Below are positions 34,481 through 43,286 of a stretch of DNA of 64,000 nt, one piece after another. Under the pieces are notes generated by a model. That model did not search any database. It was not told the DNA's origin and was given only the letters and a program-made list of their open reading frames with translations. Source of the DNA: Streptomyces sp. man185 (GTDB lineage Bacteria > Actinomycetota > Actinomycetes > Streptomycetales > Streptomycetaceae). The DNA lies in contig NTHE01000032.1 of assembly GCA_002551355.1 (NCBI GenBank), positions 30,777-94,776 of the forward strand, in the 5' to 3' direction. A program made the position numbers and the translations under genes. The first letter of the stretch is position 1; each line of letters opens with the position of its first letter.

Positions 34481-35224
34481 TCACATCCCGGCGCTCTCAC
34501 GCCAGTCGGGCCGGACCAGCACGGCCGTGGCGACGATGTCGTCCTCGACCCGCCAACGCCCGTGAAGCGTCGTCGGCAGGGCAGGGTCGGTGAGGAACAG
34601 ACGTGCGGTGAAGGTGCCGTCGGCGGTGAAATGACCCCGAGGCCCGTCGCCGCCGCCCGGGCCGCCCATGCCGCCCGCGCCCGTGCCATCCGTCCGGTGG
34701 AACGTCAGATCCGCCTCGGTGAAGTCCAGTTCGATGCCGGTGACCGGGTACCAGGTCTTGAAGACACTCTCCTTGGCGCTGAACAGAACACGGTCCCAGT
34801 GGATGGCGCCCGAGCCTTCCGGCATCTGCGGTCCGATCCGCTCACGTTCGGCCGGCAGGGTCACCAACTCCCGTACGCCGTTGGGGAGCGGGGCGTGCGG
34901 CTCCGCGTCGATGCCCAGTGACAGCACGTCCGTCGCACGGGCGAGCGCGGCCGCCCGGTACCCGGCGCAGTGGGTGAGGCTGCCGACGATCCCCTCGGGC
35001 CACAGGGGTCTTCCCCGGTGGCCGTGGAGCACGGGCACGGGCGGCAGGCCGAGTCCGGCCATGGCGCGCCGGGCGCAGGCGCGGGCCGTCGCGAAGTCGT
35101 TCCTGCGTTTGGCCACGCTCTTGGCGACCAGCGCCTCCTCCTCCGGGAAGAGGGTTCCGTCCGGGACGCTCTCCGCGCGGGTGGCCGCGCAGGAGACGTC
35201 GGCGGTCAGCAGCCGCTCGATCAC
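34481..35224 (-). CDS. 4'-phosphopantetheinyl transferase (Sfp/EntD type)
   Basis: A 247-residue PPTase that transfers phosphopantetheine from CoA to carrier-protein serines. It has GSLTHCAGYRAAA (His of the substrate site), SLGIDAEPHAPLP with the Mg-binding Asp, and FSAKESVFKTWYPV, the three signature motifs, in order. A Gly-rich insertion (GTGAGGMGGPGGGDG) near residue 200 is unusual. The start GTG 35224 overlaps the stop of the metallophosphoesterase gene by four bases, so the two are coupled. Likely activates PKS/NRPS or siderophore carrier proteins encoded elsewhere; no intact synthase is in the window. Confidence 0.9.
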   Translation of the reverse strand: MIERLLTADVSCAATRAESVPDGTLFPEEEALVAKSVAKRRNDFATARACARRAMAGLGLPPVPVLHGHRGRPLWPEGIVGSLTHCAGYRAAALARATDVLSLGIDAEPHAPLPNGVRELVTLPAERERIGPQMPEGSGAIHWDRVLFSAKESVFKTWYPVTGIELDFTEADLTFHRTDGTGAGGMGGPGGGDGPRGHFTADGTFTARLFLTDPALPTTLHGRWRVEDDIVATAVLVRPDWRESAGM

Positions 35225-36201
35225 GAGGAGCCTCCGGGGGTGCGCCGCTGGGCGGACGGTTCGGCGCCGGTCCCGGCCGGCGGGGCGGGTTCGCCCTCGT
35301 AGGGGAGGATCTGCCGAAGCAGGCCGCGCGGATGTCCCCGCTCGCGCCACTCCCTGGGGTAGCCGATGGAGACCTCCTCGAAGCGCACCCCGTCGTACCA
35401 GGTCGTACGGGGTATGTGGAGGTGGCCGTAGACGACGGCGGTGACGTTGAAGCGGCGGTGCCAGTCGGCGGTCAGTTCGGTGCCGCACCACTGCGCGAAC
35501 TCCGGGTACCACATCACCGACGTGGGTTCACGGACGAGCGGCCAGTGCCCGGCGAGGACGAGCGGTATCCGCGAGTCGTGCTCCGCGAGACGGCGTCCGG
35601 TCTCGGCGACCCGGGCCCGGCACCAGTCGTCCCGGGTCGGGTAGGGGTCCGGGTGCAGGAGGTATTCGTCGTTGCAGACGATGCCCGACTCGTGCGCGAC
35701 GGCGAGCGACTCCTCCTTCGTGTGCGTTCCCGGGGCGCGGAAGGTGTAGTCGTACAGGAGGAAGAGCGGCGCGATGGCCACCGGTCCGTCCGGGCCCGGC
35801 CAGAGCGGGAAGGGGTCCTCCGGAGTCGACACTCCGAGCTCCCGGCAGAGCTCGACGAGGTGGTCGTAGCGGGCCTGGCCGCGCAGTTGGACCGGGTCCC
35901 TGGCCACGGTCCACAGCTCGTGGTTGCCGGGGGTCCAGATCACGTGGGCGAAGCGTTCGGCGAGGAGTTCGAGCGCCCACCGGATGTCCTTCGGCTGCTC
36001 CGCCACATCGCCCGCCACGATCAGCCAGTCCGCGTCGGACGTCGGATACAGGGACTCGACGATGGGCCGGTTGTCGGTCACCGCCGCGTGCAGGTCGCTC
36101 ACGGCCAGCAGACGGCCCTCGCCCCTCTGTCGGGACCCGTCGCCCGGGGACGGTGCGGCGGCGGGAGCACCGTGCGGTGCGAGGTCGCTCGGAGGAGTCA
36201 T
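35221..36201 (-). CDS. calcineurin-like metallophosphoesterase
   Basis: A 326-residue metallophosphoesterase with all five metal-site motifs in order: VSDLHAAV, VAGDVAEQP, TPGNHELW, LAGHWPL and VYGHLHIPR. ATG 36201 is chosen, after a GGA-rich site; a 30-residue disordered Pro/Ala N-terminus precedes the catalytic core. It is followed directly by the PPTase gene (GTGA overlap), an arrangement conserved in Streptomyces. The substrate is unknown: the Rv0805/ phosphodiesterase branch acts on phosphodiesters. A link to carrier-protein phosphopantetheine turnover is possible given the coupling, but not shown. Confidence 0.85.
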   Translation of the reverse strand: MTPPSDLAPHGAPAAAPSPGDGSRQRGEGRLLAVSDLHAAVTDNRPIVESLYPTSDADWLIVAGDVAEQPKDIRWALELLAERFAHVIWTPGNHELWTVARDPVQLRGQARYDHLVELCRELGVSTPEDPFPLWPGPDGPVAIAPLFLLYDYTFRAPGTHTKEESLAVAHESGIVCNDEYLLHPDPYPTRDDWCRARVAETGRRLAEHDSRIPLVLAGHWPLVREPTSVMWYPEFAQWCGTELTADWHRRFNVTAVVYGHLHIPRTTWYDGVRFEEVSIGYPREWRERGHPRGLLRQILPYEGEPAPPAGTGAEPSAQRRTPGGSS

Positions 36202-36361
36202 GGGCGCTGAGTTCCTGATCTGTCGGCGGTCGTCCGGCTCCGTCCGCACGGTGGGGAGCCCTTGCGAACGTAGCCTCTCACGCTCCCCTCCCGGCTCTCC
36301 CTGGGTTTCGGGGTGCGGCCACGTCGCCGGGGAGGGCGGCCGACTGGTGGGAGACGGCCTG

Positions 36362-38581
36362 TCAGTCGGACTCCGCCCGGAGGGAGTTCAGTTCGTTCAC
36401 CGCTCCGAGCGCGTCCCCGACCGTCGTGTAGTCGACGGCGACAAAAGTGACGGGTCTGCCGCGCTCCGCCTCGCAGGCCCGGGTCCGTTCCAGGATCCAG
36501 TCGCGGGCGTTGACCCGGCCGGCGTCCAGGCGGCTGCCGCCGGCGTTAGTGATGAAGTGGTTGAGCAGGAAGAGCTGTTTTCCCGTGCCGCCCCGATGGG
36601 GCGCGCAGGTCATCTCGGAAGGGCTCCGGAAGGCGAACGGGGTCTCCATGCCGTACCGGTAGAAGTTCCGGTACCAGGGGGCCGGGCCGTCGGCCTTCTC
36701 GGCGAACACCACCAGCCTGCGGCCGCTGTCGATCATCTCCTCCAGGGTCGGCCACGGGGCGTCCGGGTCCGCCTCGGGAGTGTGCAGGAGGTCGTCCAGT
36801 CCGGCCGCGCGGAACGCCTCCTCGGTGTCCTCGGGGCTGATGTCGTCCTGGACGATGAGCGTCACGATCTCGGTGGGGTGGGCGCGCAGCCAGTCGCCGA
36901 TGTCCTCCAGGGCCGGGACCAGTTCGATGGCTCCGGCGCGGCAGACTCCGTGGCAGAGCCACAGGCCCTCGCGCGGGGGGTTGGCCTTGTCGACCGCGCC
37001 GGTGATCAGGCGGCGCTGCTCGGGGGTGAATTCGGGGGAGTCGAGCCGTGCGGCGATGTCCCCGGGGCTCTCCCAGCGGTACGTGTCGAGTTGGAGGGCC
37101 CGGACCCCCGTGTTGAGCTGGGTGGCGATGTCGGGGTCCTGGAGGGGGCCGATGAACCGGTCGGCGGTGGTGGACATGGCGTTGTGCGAGGTGAGATAGG
37201 CGGCTTCGTCGTAGCGCAGTTCGCACAGGCGGCCCCTGCCCAGGCACTGGCGGGGTGCGGACGGGCCGAACACGGGTGGTACGACGAGCACGCCGGCCAG
37301 CGCGGCACAGGCCACGCCCGCCGCCGTCGTCCGCATCGCCGTCGGGGTCGGGATCGGCATGCGGTCCGGCCGCACGAGCAGCGCCCAGCCCACGCCCGTC
37401 AGGAGCGCCCCGCCGGCGAGGGCGGTGAGGGCGGCGCCCAGCCCGGTGGCCACCGCCTGGTTCACGGCGCTGCGCTGGAGGTCGTCGAGGAGGGCAGTGA
37501 CGCTCGGGGCCCAGGAGGACGGGACGGCGAGGACGCGCCCCCCGGTGATCAGCCGGGCCAGCAGCACGGTGGCGGCGGTCAGGACCCCCGCGCAGGCGAG
37601 CGCCTGCCCCAGCCGCATCAGCCGGCGGGCCGGGGCGGCGGGTCCGGTGAACCAGAGCGTCACGAGAGCGGCCAGGGCCAGCGTGACGGCGAGAACCTGG
37701 AGCAGGGTCAGCAGCCGGACGAAGTCGCGGGCCTCCTCCAGGGCCGTGAGGTCGTTGCCGGCGGCGGTCAGGGTGCCGGTGAGGTCCCACGTACCGTCCT
37801 GGAGAGTGGTACGGAGGTCGGCGGCCGCGCTCCGGGAGCCGTCGGAGAGCGCGGCGGCAGCGGTGGCGGCGAGTGCGGTCGACACGTCCCCCTCCTCCAG
37901 GGCCACCTCGATCTCGGGGCGCAGCGCCGTCCGCTGCTGCTCCGGGACCGCCGTGAGGAGAGCGTCGGCGGCGCGGTCGGCCTGCTCCTCGGTGAGCGGC
38001 AGCGTGGGCAGCTCGGGGGCCCGGCCCTCCTCGAGGTCGTCGAGCGCCGCGGCGAGGTCAGCGGTGAACCGCTCGAAGTCCGGCTGTTCGCGGCCCTGGA
38101 TGCCCGCCACCAGGTCGCCGAAGTAGACGCGTGCGAGGTCGGCGAGGTTCTCCAGCACCGGGGCCAGGTCGACGGTCAGCCGGAGCTCGTCGCGGTCGCC
38201 GCGCAGATAGCCGGTCACCGCGTCGATCTGCTGGTCGGTGAGGGCCCGGACCGTGGTGGGCGGCAGCACGACCTTGATGTTCGACGTCACCAGCGCCTCG
38301 GGCACGGGCAGGTGCGCGAGCAGGTCGCGGGTGACGGGCGAGATCTCCGGGTCGACGAGCACCTCGCTGTAGAGGCGGTCGTAGGCCGACTCCTCGTCCA
38401 GCACCGCCTGGTAGAAGCCGGGTGAGGCGGCCGTGGACCGGACGGTCGCGGTCAGCGCGACCGTGCTCACGCACAGGACGGCCAGCAGGAAGGCGAGCAC
38501 CGGCACGAGACGGCCGGACCGGCGCGGAGAGACGGAGCCCCGCACGGGCCTGAGCGGGTTCGCGGTCGGTTCGGCGCTCAC
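36362..38581 (-). CDS. membrane protein with C-terminal PI-PLC-like domain
   Basis: A 739-residue protein. A first helix (PVLAFLLAVLCVSTVALTAT) leads into a 200-residue extracellular region of acidic helices, then four more helices (for example TLLQVLAVTLALAALVTLWF). From about residue 450 a TIM-barrel domain resembles phosphatidylinositol phospholipase C X domains: AAYLTSHNAMSTTADRF (first catalytic His), ALQLDTYRW, and WLCHGVCRAGAIEL (second His), then IVTLIVQDD. GTG 38581 is the start. It is likely a surface phosphodiesterase on phospholipids or an inactive lipid-binding relative; the Ca or Arg residue pattern cannot be judged. No close partner genes. Confidence 0.75.
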   Translation of the reverse strand: MSAEPTANPLRPVRGSVSPRRSGRLVPVLAFLLAVLCVSTVALTATVRSTAASPGFYQAVLDEESAYDRLYSEVLVDPEISPVTRDLLAHLPVPEALVTSNIKVVLPPTTVRALTDQQIDAVTGYLRGDRDELRLTVDLAPVLENLADLARVYFGDLVAGIQGREQPDFERFTADLAAALDDLEEGRAPELPTLPLTEEQADRAADALLTAVPEQQRTALRPEIEVALEEGDVSTALAATAAAALSDGSRSAAADLRTTLQDGTWDLTGTLTAAGNDLTALEEARDFVRLLTLLQVLAVTLALAALVTLWFTGPAAPARRLMRLGQALACAGVLTAATVLLARLITGGRVLAVPSSWAPSVTALLDDLQRSAVNQAVATGLGAALTALAGGALLTGVGWALLVRPDRMPIPTPTAMRTTAAGVACAALAGVLVVPPVFGPSAPRQCLGRGRLCELRYDEAAYLTSHNAMSTTADRFIGPLQDPDIATQLNTGVRALQLDTYRWESPGDIAARLDSPEFTPEQRRLITGAVDKANPPREGLWLCHGVCRAGAIELVPALEDIGDWLRAHPTEIVTLIVQDDISPEDTEEAFRAAGLDDLLHTPEADPDAPWPTLEEMIDSGRRLVVFAEKADGPAPWYRNFYRYGMETPFAFRSPSEMTCAPHRGGTGKQLFLLNHFITNAGGSRLDAGRVNARDWILERTRACEAERGRPVTFVAVDYTTVGDALGAVNELNSLRAESD

Positions 38582-38650
38582 TCACCCAGCCTATGCGGAA
38601 TATCAGATTCTATGCATGAATGATGAGATTCAGGAGTTGAGGAGCCCGCT

Positions 38651-39538
38651 GTGCACTCCGTCCACCTGGCCGTGCTGATGACGAGTCACGACCGCCGCGC
38701 GCGGACGCTGTCCGCGCTGCGCGCCCTGGAGGAGCAGCGCGGGCTCCCCACCGGGACGACGCTGGGCGTGCATCTCGTGGACACCGGCAGCACCGACGGT
38801 ACGCCGGAGGCGGTCCGGCTGCGGCATCCGGCGGTGGAGGTCATGTCGGTGGGCGCGGATGTCCCCCGCAACCAGGCGCTGCGCATCGCGAGCCGCAACA
38901 GCCGCAGCGGCGGCGGGGGCGGCGGCCAGCTCGGCGGTGAGCCGGGCGGGCCGAGCCACGCGTGGACGCATCAGCTGTGGCTCGACGACGGCGTCGAGCT
39001 GTTCCGGGGCGCCCTCGCGACGCTGTTGCGCACATCCGCGGCGGCCGGGTCCGGCACGGTCGTCGTCGGCGCGGTGCGGAACGCGTACGGGGACACGGTG
39101 TACTCCGGGCGGCGGGGCAGGTCACTGGTGCTCGTCGAGCCCGGCGAGCACCGGCCCGAGTGCTGCGACACGTACGACGGACGGGTGGTGCTGGTGCCCC
39201 GCGCCGCGTACGACGCCGTCGGGGACCCCGACAAGGTCTTCCGCCACCGGATGGGCGACTACGACCACGGCCGGCGCGCACGGCGGGCCGGGGTCAGTGC
39301 GCTCCTCGCCCCGGGGCATGCCGGTGAGTGCGTGGGCGGGCCGGACGCTCCCGGCTCCCGGGAGCCGGGGATCGGCGTCCGGGAGGCGCTGCGCCGGGTG
39401 ACCTCCGAACGGGAGCTGCCGCCGCGCCAGTGGTGGGTGTACTGCCTGCGGCACACGTGGCCGTGGGCGCCGTACCTGATGGTCTCCCCGTACGCGCGCA
39501 CCGCGGCCCGTGCCACCCTCGGCCGGCTGCGGGGGTGA
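38651..39538 (+). CDS. GT2-like glycosyltransferase
   Basis: A 295-residue GT-A fold protein. The N-terminal strand VHLAVLMTSHDRRARTLSAL leads to VDTGSTDGTPEAVR, the nucleotide-sugar-binding signature; LWLDDGVELF holds the likely metal-binding acidic residues. A Gly/Ser-rich insertion (SGGGGGGQLGGEPGGPS) sits near residue 95. The C-terminus resembles polysaccharide-synthesis glycosyltransferases. GTG 38651 is preceded by GAGGAG. It is convergent with the MraY/WecA-like gene that follows, and both probably act in cell-surface glycan synthesis. Confidence 0.75.
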   Translation: MHSVHLAVLMTSHDRRARTLSALRALEEQRGLPTGTTLGVHLVDTGSTDGTPEAVRLRHPAVEVMSVGADVPRNQALRIASRNSRSGGGGGGQLGGEPGGPSHAWTHQLWLDDGVELFRGALATLLRTSAAAGSGTVVVGAVRNAYGDTVYSGRRGRSLVLVEPGEHRPECCDTYDGRVVLVPRAAYDAVGDPDKVFRHRMGDYDHGRRARRAGVSALLAPGHAGECVGGPDAPGSREPGIGVREALRRVTSERELPPRQWWVYCLRHTWPWAPYLMVSPYARTAARATLGRLRG

Positions 39539-39555
39539 TCACTGGCCGGGCGGCG

Positions 39556-40839
39556 TCAGCCCCGTTCTGCCGCGACCGCGGCGGCTTCGGCCGCGGGGCG
39601 ACCAGTGGGCGGGGGCGGCACGGTGGGGTGTCCCGCGGTGGTCATGGCGGTGCCGGCGGGCGCGCCCTTCGCGGCGGCAGACCCTGTGCCGGCGGGTGCG
39701 GAGGCCACGGCGGGAATCGCGGCGCCGGTGGCGGATGCCCCGGTGCGCCGGGCGGTGGAGGAGGCGCGGGGCGGGGCCGTGCGGGACGCGGCTGTGCGGG
39801 GCGTGGAGGTACGGGGCGGGGCTGTGCGGGACGGGGCCGTACGGGGCGGGGCGTACGCCGGAATCCTCAGCAGGGCGAACACGGCGGCCGCCGTCCCCGC
39901 CAGGGGCAGGAGGAGGAGCGCGGGGTGCAGCAGCTCCGCGTGGACCAGCGTCCCGGTGGCCACGGGCACCCCCGCCCACAGGGCCATCAGGACCGCCGTG
40001 CCCGGCACGGTGACACGGACCCGGCGCAGGCGGTGCGCGATGTGGTCGTCCGTGTCGCGCAACGGGGAACGTGCCGCGCGGCGGCGGGAGATCAGGACCA
40101 GGGCGGTGTCGGCGAGGGCCAGCGTGGCCAGGACCGGGAGCGCGGCCCACGCGGCGCGGCCCGACGGGGCGGCCGCCTGGATCAGCGCACCGGAGGCCGC
40201 CAGCGCGAATCCGGCGAACTGCGCACCGCACGCGCCGAGCTGGAGGCGCGCGGGGTGCCAGTTGTGGATCAGGAAGCCGGCGAGGCCCGCCGCCAGGGCC
40301 GCCGGAAGCAGGGCGAGGGCGGGGCTCCCGCCGACGGCGGCGCATGCGAGCAGCCCGGCGGCGGTGACCACGCCGACCGCGGTCAACACCCCGTCGACGT
40401 GGTCGAGCAGGGCGAACGCGTTGGTGACGAGGACGATCCAGAGCACGGCCAGGACGCCCGCCGCCGGTGAAAGGCCGGAGAGGCAGACCACGAGGACCGC
40501 GGCGGCCGTCTGTACGGCGAGGCGCAGGGCGACCCACAGCGGCCTCAGGTCGTGGACGAGACCGAGGGCGGCCACGATCCCGGCCCCGGCGAGCAGCCCC
40601 GCGACGGAGCCCGCCGCGTCGTCCGCCGCGCCGAGCCACAGGGCCGCACCGGTCGCCGTGCCGACGCCGAGCACGGCCGTCGCACCGCCTGTCCTGCGCA
40701 GCGCTGCGGCGCGTGGCGCCCGCCCGCCCGGTTCGTCCGGGACGCGGGGGCGAAGCGCCACGCGGCGGGCGCTCTTGGCGAGTGCGACCGTGATGAACAG
40801 CGCGGCCACACCGGAGGCGATGATCCCCAGCACGTTCAC
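39556..40839 (-). CDS. MraY/WecA-like polyprenyl-phosphate sugar-1-phosphate transferase with repetitive tail
   Basis: A 427-residue integral membrane protein with about ten helices. VTNAFALLDHVDGVLTAV corresponds to the NAxNLxDxxDG active-site motif of the family, and DTDDHIAHRLRR matches the late His-rich loop. It would attach a sugar phosphate to a lipid carrier. After the last helix (residue about 320) a low-complexity Ala/Pro/Thr/Arg tail of roughly 100 residues appears (PPRTAPSRTAPPRTSTPRTA), encoded by a tandem DNA repeat at 39770-39860. GTG 40839 follows AAAGGCAG. Substituted Asn/Asp positions in the motif mean activity is likely but not assured. Confidence 0.75.
   Translation of the reverse strand: MNVLGIIASGVAALFITVALAKSARRVALRPRVPDEPGGRAPRAAALRRTGGATAVLGVGTATGAALWLGAADDAAGSVAGLLAGAGIVAALGLVHDLRPLWVALRLAVQTAAAVLVVCLSGLSPAAGVLAVLWIVLVTNAFALLDHVDGVLTAVGVVTAAGLLACAAVGGSPALALLPAALAAGLAGFLIHNWHPARLQLGACGAQFAGFALAASGALIQAAAPSGRAAWAALPVLATLALADTALVLISRRRAARSPLRDTDDHIAHRLRRVRVTVPGTAVLMALWAGVPVATGTLVHAELLHPALLLLPLAGTAAAVFALLRIPAYAPPRTAPSRTAPPRTSTPRTAASRTAPPRASSTARRTGASATGAAIPAVASAPAGTGSAAAKGAPAGTAMTTAGHPTVPPPPTGRPAAEAAAVAAERG
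39770..39860. repeat. tandem GC-rich short repeat coding for an R-T-A-P tail
   Basis: Variants of a 15-base unit such as GGACGGGGCCGTACG, GTGCGGGACGCGGCT and TGCGGGACGGGGCCG repeat about six times. Read on the minus strand each unit gives RTAPP- or RTAAS-like pentapeptides in the C-terminal tail of the preceding gene product. Confidence 0.6.
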
Positions 40840-41127
40840 CTGCCCTGCCTTTCCTCGTTCGTGACCTGCGGCGCGGGATGCCGGACGGCCGGTGGAACGG
40901 CGGCCGCCCGGCCCCGGCCGGTTGTGGGCCGGGGGGACACAGGACGCCACTCGGGTGGCGTTTCTCCCCAACCTACGGGCCAATGTCCACATTCACCCTA
41001 AATAACACGAAAAGGGCGACGTATTGTTCTGCCACCCGCCTACGGGATGACACGGGCGAGTCGGCCGACGCTCCTCAAAGAGCTTCGGTTCGACAGGAGT
41101 TGGCAGGCCCGAGGGCCGGAGGGGCCG
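40840..41127. other. intergenic, promoter-like AT-richer core
   Basis: The centre (about 40990-41035) is AT-rich, with AATAACACGAAAAGG, and probably contains the promoter for the leftward membrane transferase. Otherwise nothing recognised. Confidence 0.4.
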
Positions 41128-41478
41128 TCAGCCCCCTGGGCGCCGTTCGGCGTTGCGCTCGGCGGCGGCGTGCCACCAGCGGGGCGGAGAGGGGCCGGCG
41201 ATCACGGCGGTGGGCTGCTCGGGGTGCAGACCGAGGGCGCGCAGTGCGGCGGCGTCGACCCGGACGGCGTACCAGCCGCGCCAGTGCCCGTCCGTGCCGA
41301 TGCCGCAGGCGAGATCGCAGCGGATCCGCTCCCCGGCGAAGGGCATCCAGTCGATGCCGCGGTCACGCAGTCAAGCGCGGAGTGCCGCCGGGGGCCGCGG
41401 GCCGCCCGGCAGGTTCTCGTACGACGCGACGGTCACCCACGCGGCGCCCGTCCCGCTCCCCGGCTTCCTGGTACGCAT
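41128..41478 (-). pseudogene. small hypothetical protein interrupted by an in-frame TGA
   Basis: From ATG 41478 the frame reads MRTRKPGSGTGAAWVTVASY, continues through ENLPGGPRPPAALRA, hits TGA at 41371-41373, and continues in the same frame as LRDRGIDWMPFAGERI to AERNAERRPGG at 41128. Both halves look protein-like and the second carries GHWRGWYAVRVDAAALRAL. A single C-to-T change in a CGA Arg codon would explain the stop. The lower half alone could start at ATG 41346 (72 residues). Family unknown. Either a recently broken gene or, less likely, a readthrough case. Confidence 0.55.
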
Positions 41479-41494
41479 GGCGTCGAGCGTAGCG

Positions 41495-43072
41495 TCACCG
41501 CGTGGCGCGGGCGTCCCGGCCGTCCACGAAGGTCCGGACGATGTCGATGTCGCCGATTCGGGAGGGGTCCACGCGGTGCGGGTCGTCGCCCAGCACCACC
41601 AGATCGGCCCGCGTCCCCGGCGCGAGGACGCCCGCCGCGTCCTCCCAGCGGCAGGCGTGGGCGCCGGCGACCGTGTAGGCCCGCAGCGCCTCGTCGACGG
41701 TGACGGCCTCGTCCGGGCCGACGAGGCGCCCCGACGCGGAGGCGCGTTCGACCATGAACTGGATCGCCCGCAGCGGTGCGCCGTCCGTGACGGGGCGGTC
41801 GGAGCTGCCGACGAGGGTGACCCCGTGGTCCAGGAATCCCCGGCCCCGGTACATCCACCCGGCCCGCTCCTCCCCCATCACGGTCGCGTAGTCGTCGCCG
41901 AAGGAGTAGAGGAAGGTGGGCTGGACCACCGCGCTCACGCCGAGCTCGGCGAAGCGGGGCAGCTGGTCGGGCCGGATCAGCCCGGCGTGCTCGATGCGGT
42001 GGCGCGCGTCCGGACGGGGCCGCAGCTTCTGGGCCCGCTCCAGGGCGTCCAGGGCGAGGTCGGCGGCGCGGTCGCCGATGGCGTGGACGGCGAGCTGCCA
42101 GCCGGCGAGGTGGCCGTCGACGATGAGGGCGGTGAGGCGTTCCGGGTCGTCCTGGAAGCGGCCGACGTTGTCGGCCGTGCCCTCGTACGGGGAGGTGAGC
42201 GCGGCCGTACGCGCCATCATCCCGCCGTCGGTGTAGATCTTGAGCGCGCCGAGCGACAGCCAGTCGTCGCCGAATCCGGTGCGCAGGCCGAGATCCAGGG
42301 CCTGGGTGAACCCGTCACCGGTGTGCGTCGCGCGGGGCCGGAGGGTGTCGCCGGAGGCCATGAGCTGGACCCGCAGGGGCAGTCGACCGCGATCCCGGAG
42401 CAGTTGGTAGGCGCCCAGTTCGACGGGGCTGTGGCCGAGGAGCCCGCCGCCGATGCCCGCCTCCGCGCAAGCGGTGATGCCCTCGTCCAGGCAGGTGCGG
42501 GCGGCCAGCTCGATCGCGTCGGCCAGCTCCTCCTGGGAGTAGGGCAGCCGCAGCCGGCGGGCGGCGGTCATGGCGCTCTCGGCGAGAAAGCCGTCCTCGT
42601 GCGGGGTTCCGTCCGGGAGCAGTTCCAGGACCGCGGTGTTGACGACGCAGGCGTGCCCGGAGTCGTGCATCAGGAAGACCTTGCGGCCGTGGCTGACGCG
42701 GTCCAGGTCGGCGGCGGTCAGATGCCGGCCCAGGGCCCGCTGGTCGTACCCGGCGACGTCCACCCAGGCGCCGGGCGGAGCGGGCCGCCGGGCCGCCGCG
42801 TCCACCACGGCGAGGATGTCCTCGACCCGCTCGCAGGGGGCGACGCTCGGCGTGCCGTCCTTCAACCCGGCCCAGGCCAGGTGGACATGGCTGTCGATGA
42901 AGCCGGGCAGGACGGTCGCCCCGCCCAGGTCGACGACCTCGCGGGCGGGCAGGGAGGCCACGGCCTCGTCCACGCCGACGATCCGTCCCCGCCAGATGCC
43001 CAGGTCGTGGGCGACGGGGTGGCGGGGGTCCATCGTGAGGACGCGCGCGTTCGTCAGCCTCGTACAGAGCAC
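41495..43072 (-). CDS. YtcJ-type amidohydrolase (amidohydrolase family 3)
   Basis: A 525-residue metal-dependent hydrolase. Opening TRLTNARVLTMDPRHPVAHD and GFIDSHVHLAWAG (metal His pair) are followed by the GALKIYTDGGMMARTAAL segment, AVHAIGDRAADLAL, HRIEHAGLI, and GSSDRPVTDGAPL with the final metal Asp. GTG 43072 is chosen, with GAAAGGTC-type site unclear. Family members act on cyclic amides, formamides or phenylacetamide-type substrates; specificity unknown. It is divergent from the iron-box gene pair. Confidence 0.85.
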   Translation of the reverse strand: MLCTRLTNARVLTMDPRHPVAHDLGIWRGRIVGVDEAVASLPAREVVDLGGATVLPGFIDSHVHLAWAGLKDGTPSVAPCERVEDILAVVDAAARRPAPPGAWVDVAGYDQRALGRHLTAADLDRVSHGRKVFLMHDSGHACVVNTAVLELLPDGTPHEDGFLAESAMTAARRLRLPYSQEELADAIELAARTCLDEGITACAEAGIGGGLLGHSPVELGAYQLLRDRGRLPLRVQLMASGDTLRPRATHTGDGFTQALDLGLRTGFGDDWLSLGALKIYTDGGMMARTAALTSPYEGTADNVGRFQDDPERLTALIVDGHLAGWQLAVHAIGDRAADLALDALERAQKLRPRPDARHRIEHAGLIRPDQLPRFAELGVSAVVQPTFLYSFGDDYATVMGEERAGWMYRGRGFLDHGVTLVGSSDRPVTDGAPLRAIQFMVERASASGRLVGPDEAVTVDEALRAYTVAGAHACRWEDAAGVLAPGTRADLVVLGDDPHRVDPSRIGDIDIVRTFVDGRDARATR

Positions 43073-43227
43073 GAAAGGTCCCTCCCCGTCGCGTTCGGAC
43101 CCACGGCACGCGGCCGGAGAGCGGGCCGGGCCAAGCTAACCCGCGTACCCCTCCCTGTCGACGTCAGGGTGCGTTTCCAGCCGTCATCGGCTGTCAACCT
43201 CCCCGTGAATCGCGGGCCGTTGTGCTC

Positions 43228-43246
43228 TTAGGCAAGCCTTGCTTTA
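43228..43246 (+). promoter_or_regulatory. iron box (DmdR/IdeR-type operator)
   Basis: TTAGGCAAGCCTTGCTTTA matches the actinobacterial iron-box consensus TTAGGTTAGGCTAACCTAA at most conserved positions and has dyad character (TTAGGC / GCTTTA). It lies 40 bases before the formyltransferase start, so the metal-loaded repressor would silence the pair in iron-replete cells. Confidence 0.8.
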
Positions 43247-43286
43247 CTGAGTCGCCGGTCATCGCTCTTCCAAAGGAGGCACCTTC

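Noticed and set aside
35924..38425. 833-residue open frame on the plus strand
   Set aside because: Antisense to the PI-PLC-like gene; Gly/Arg/Pro excess and no family features.
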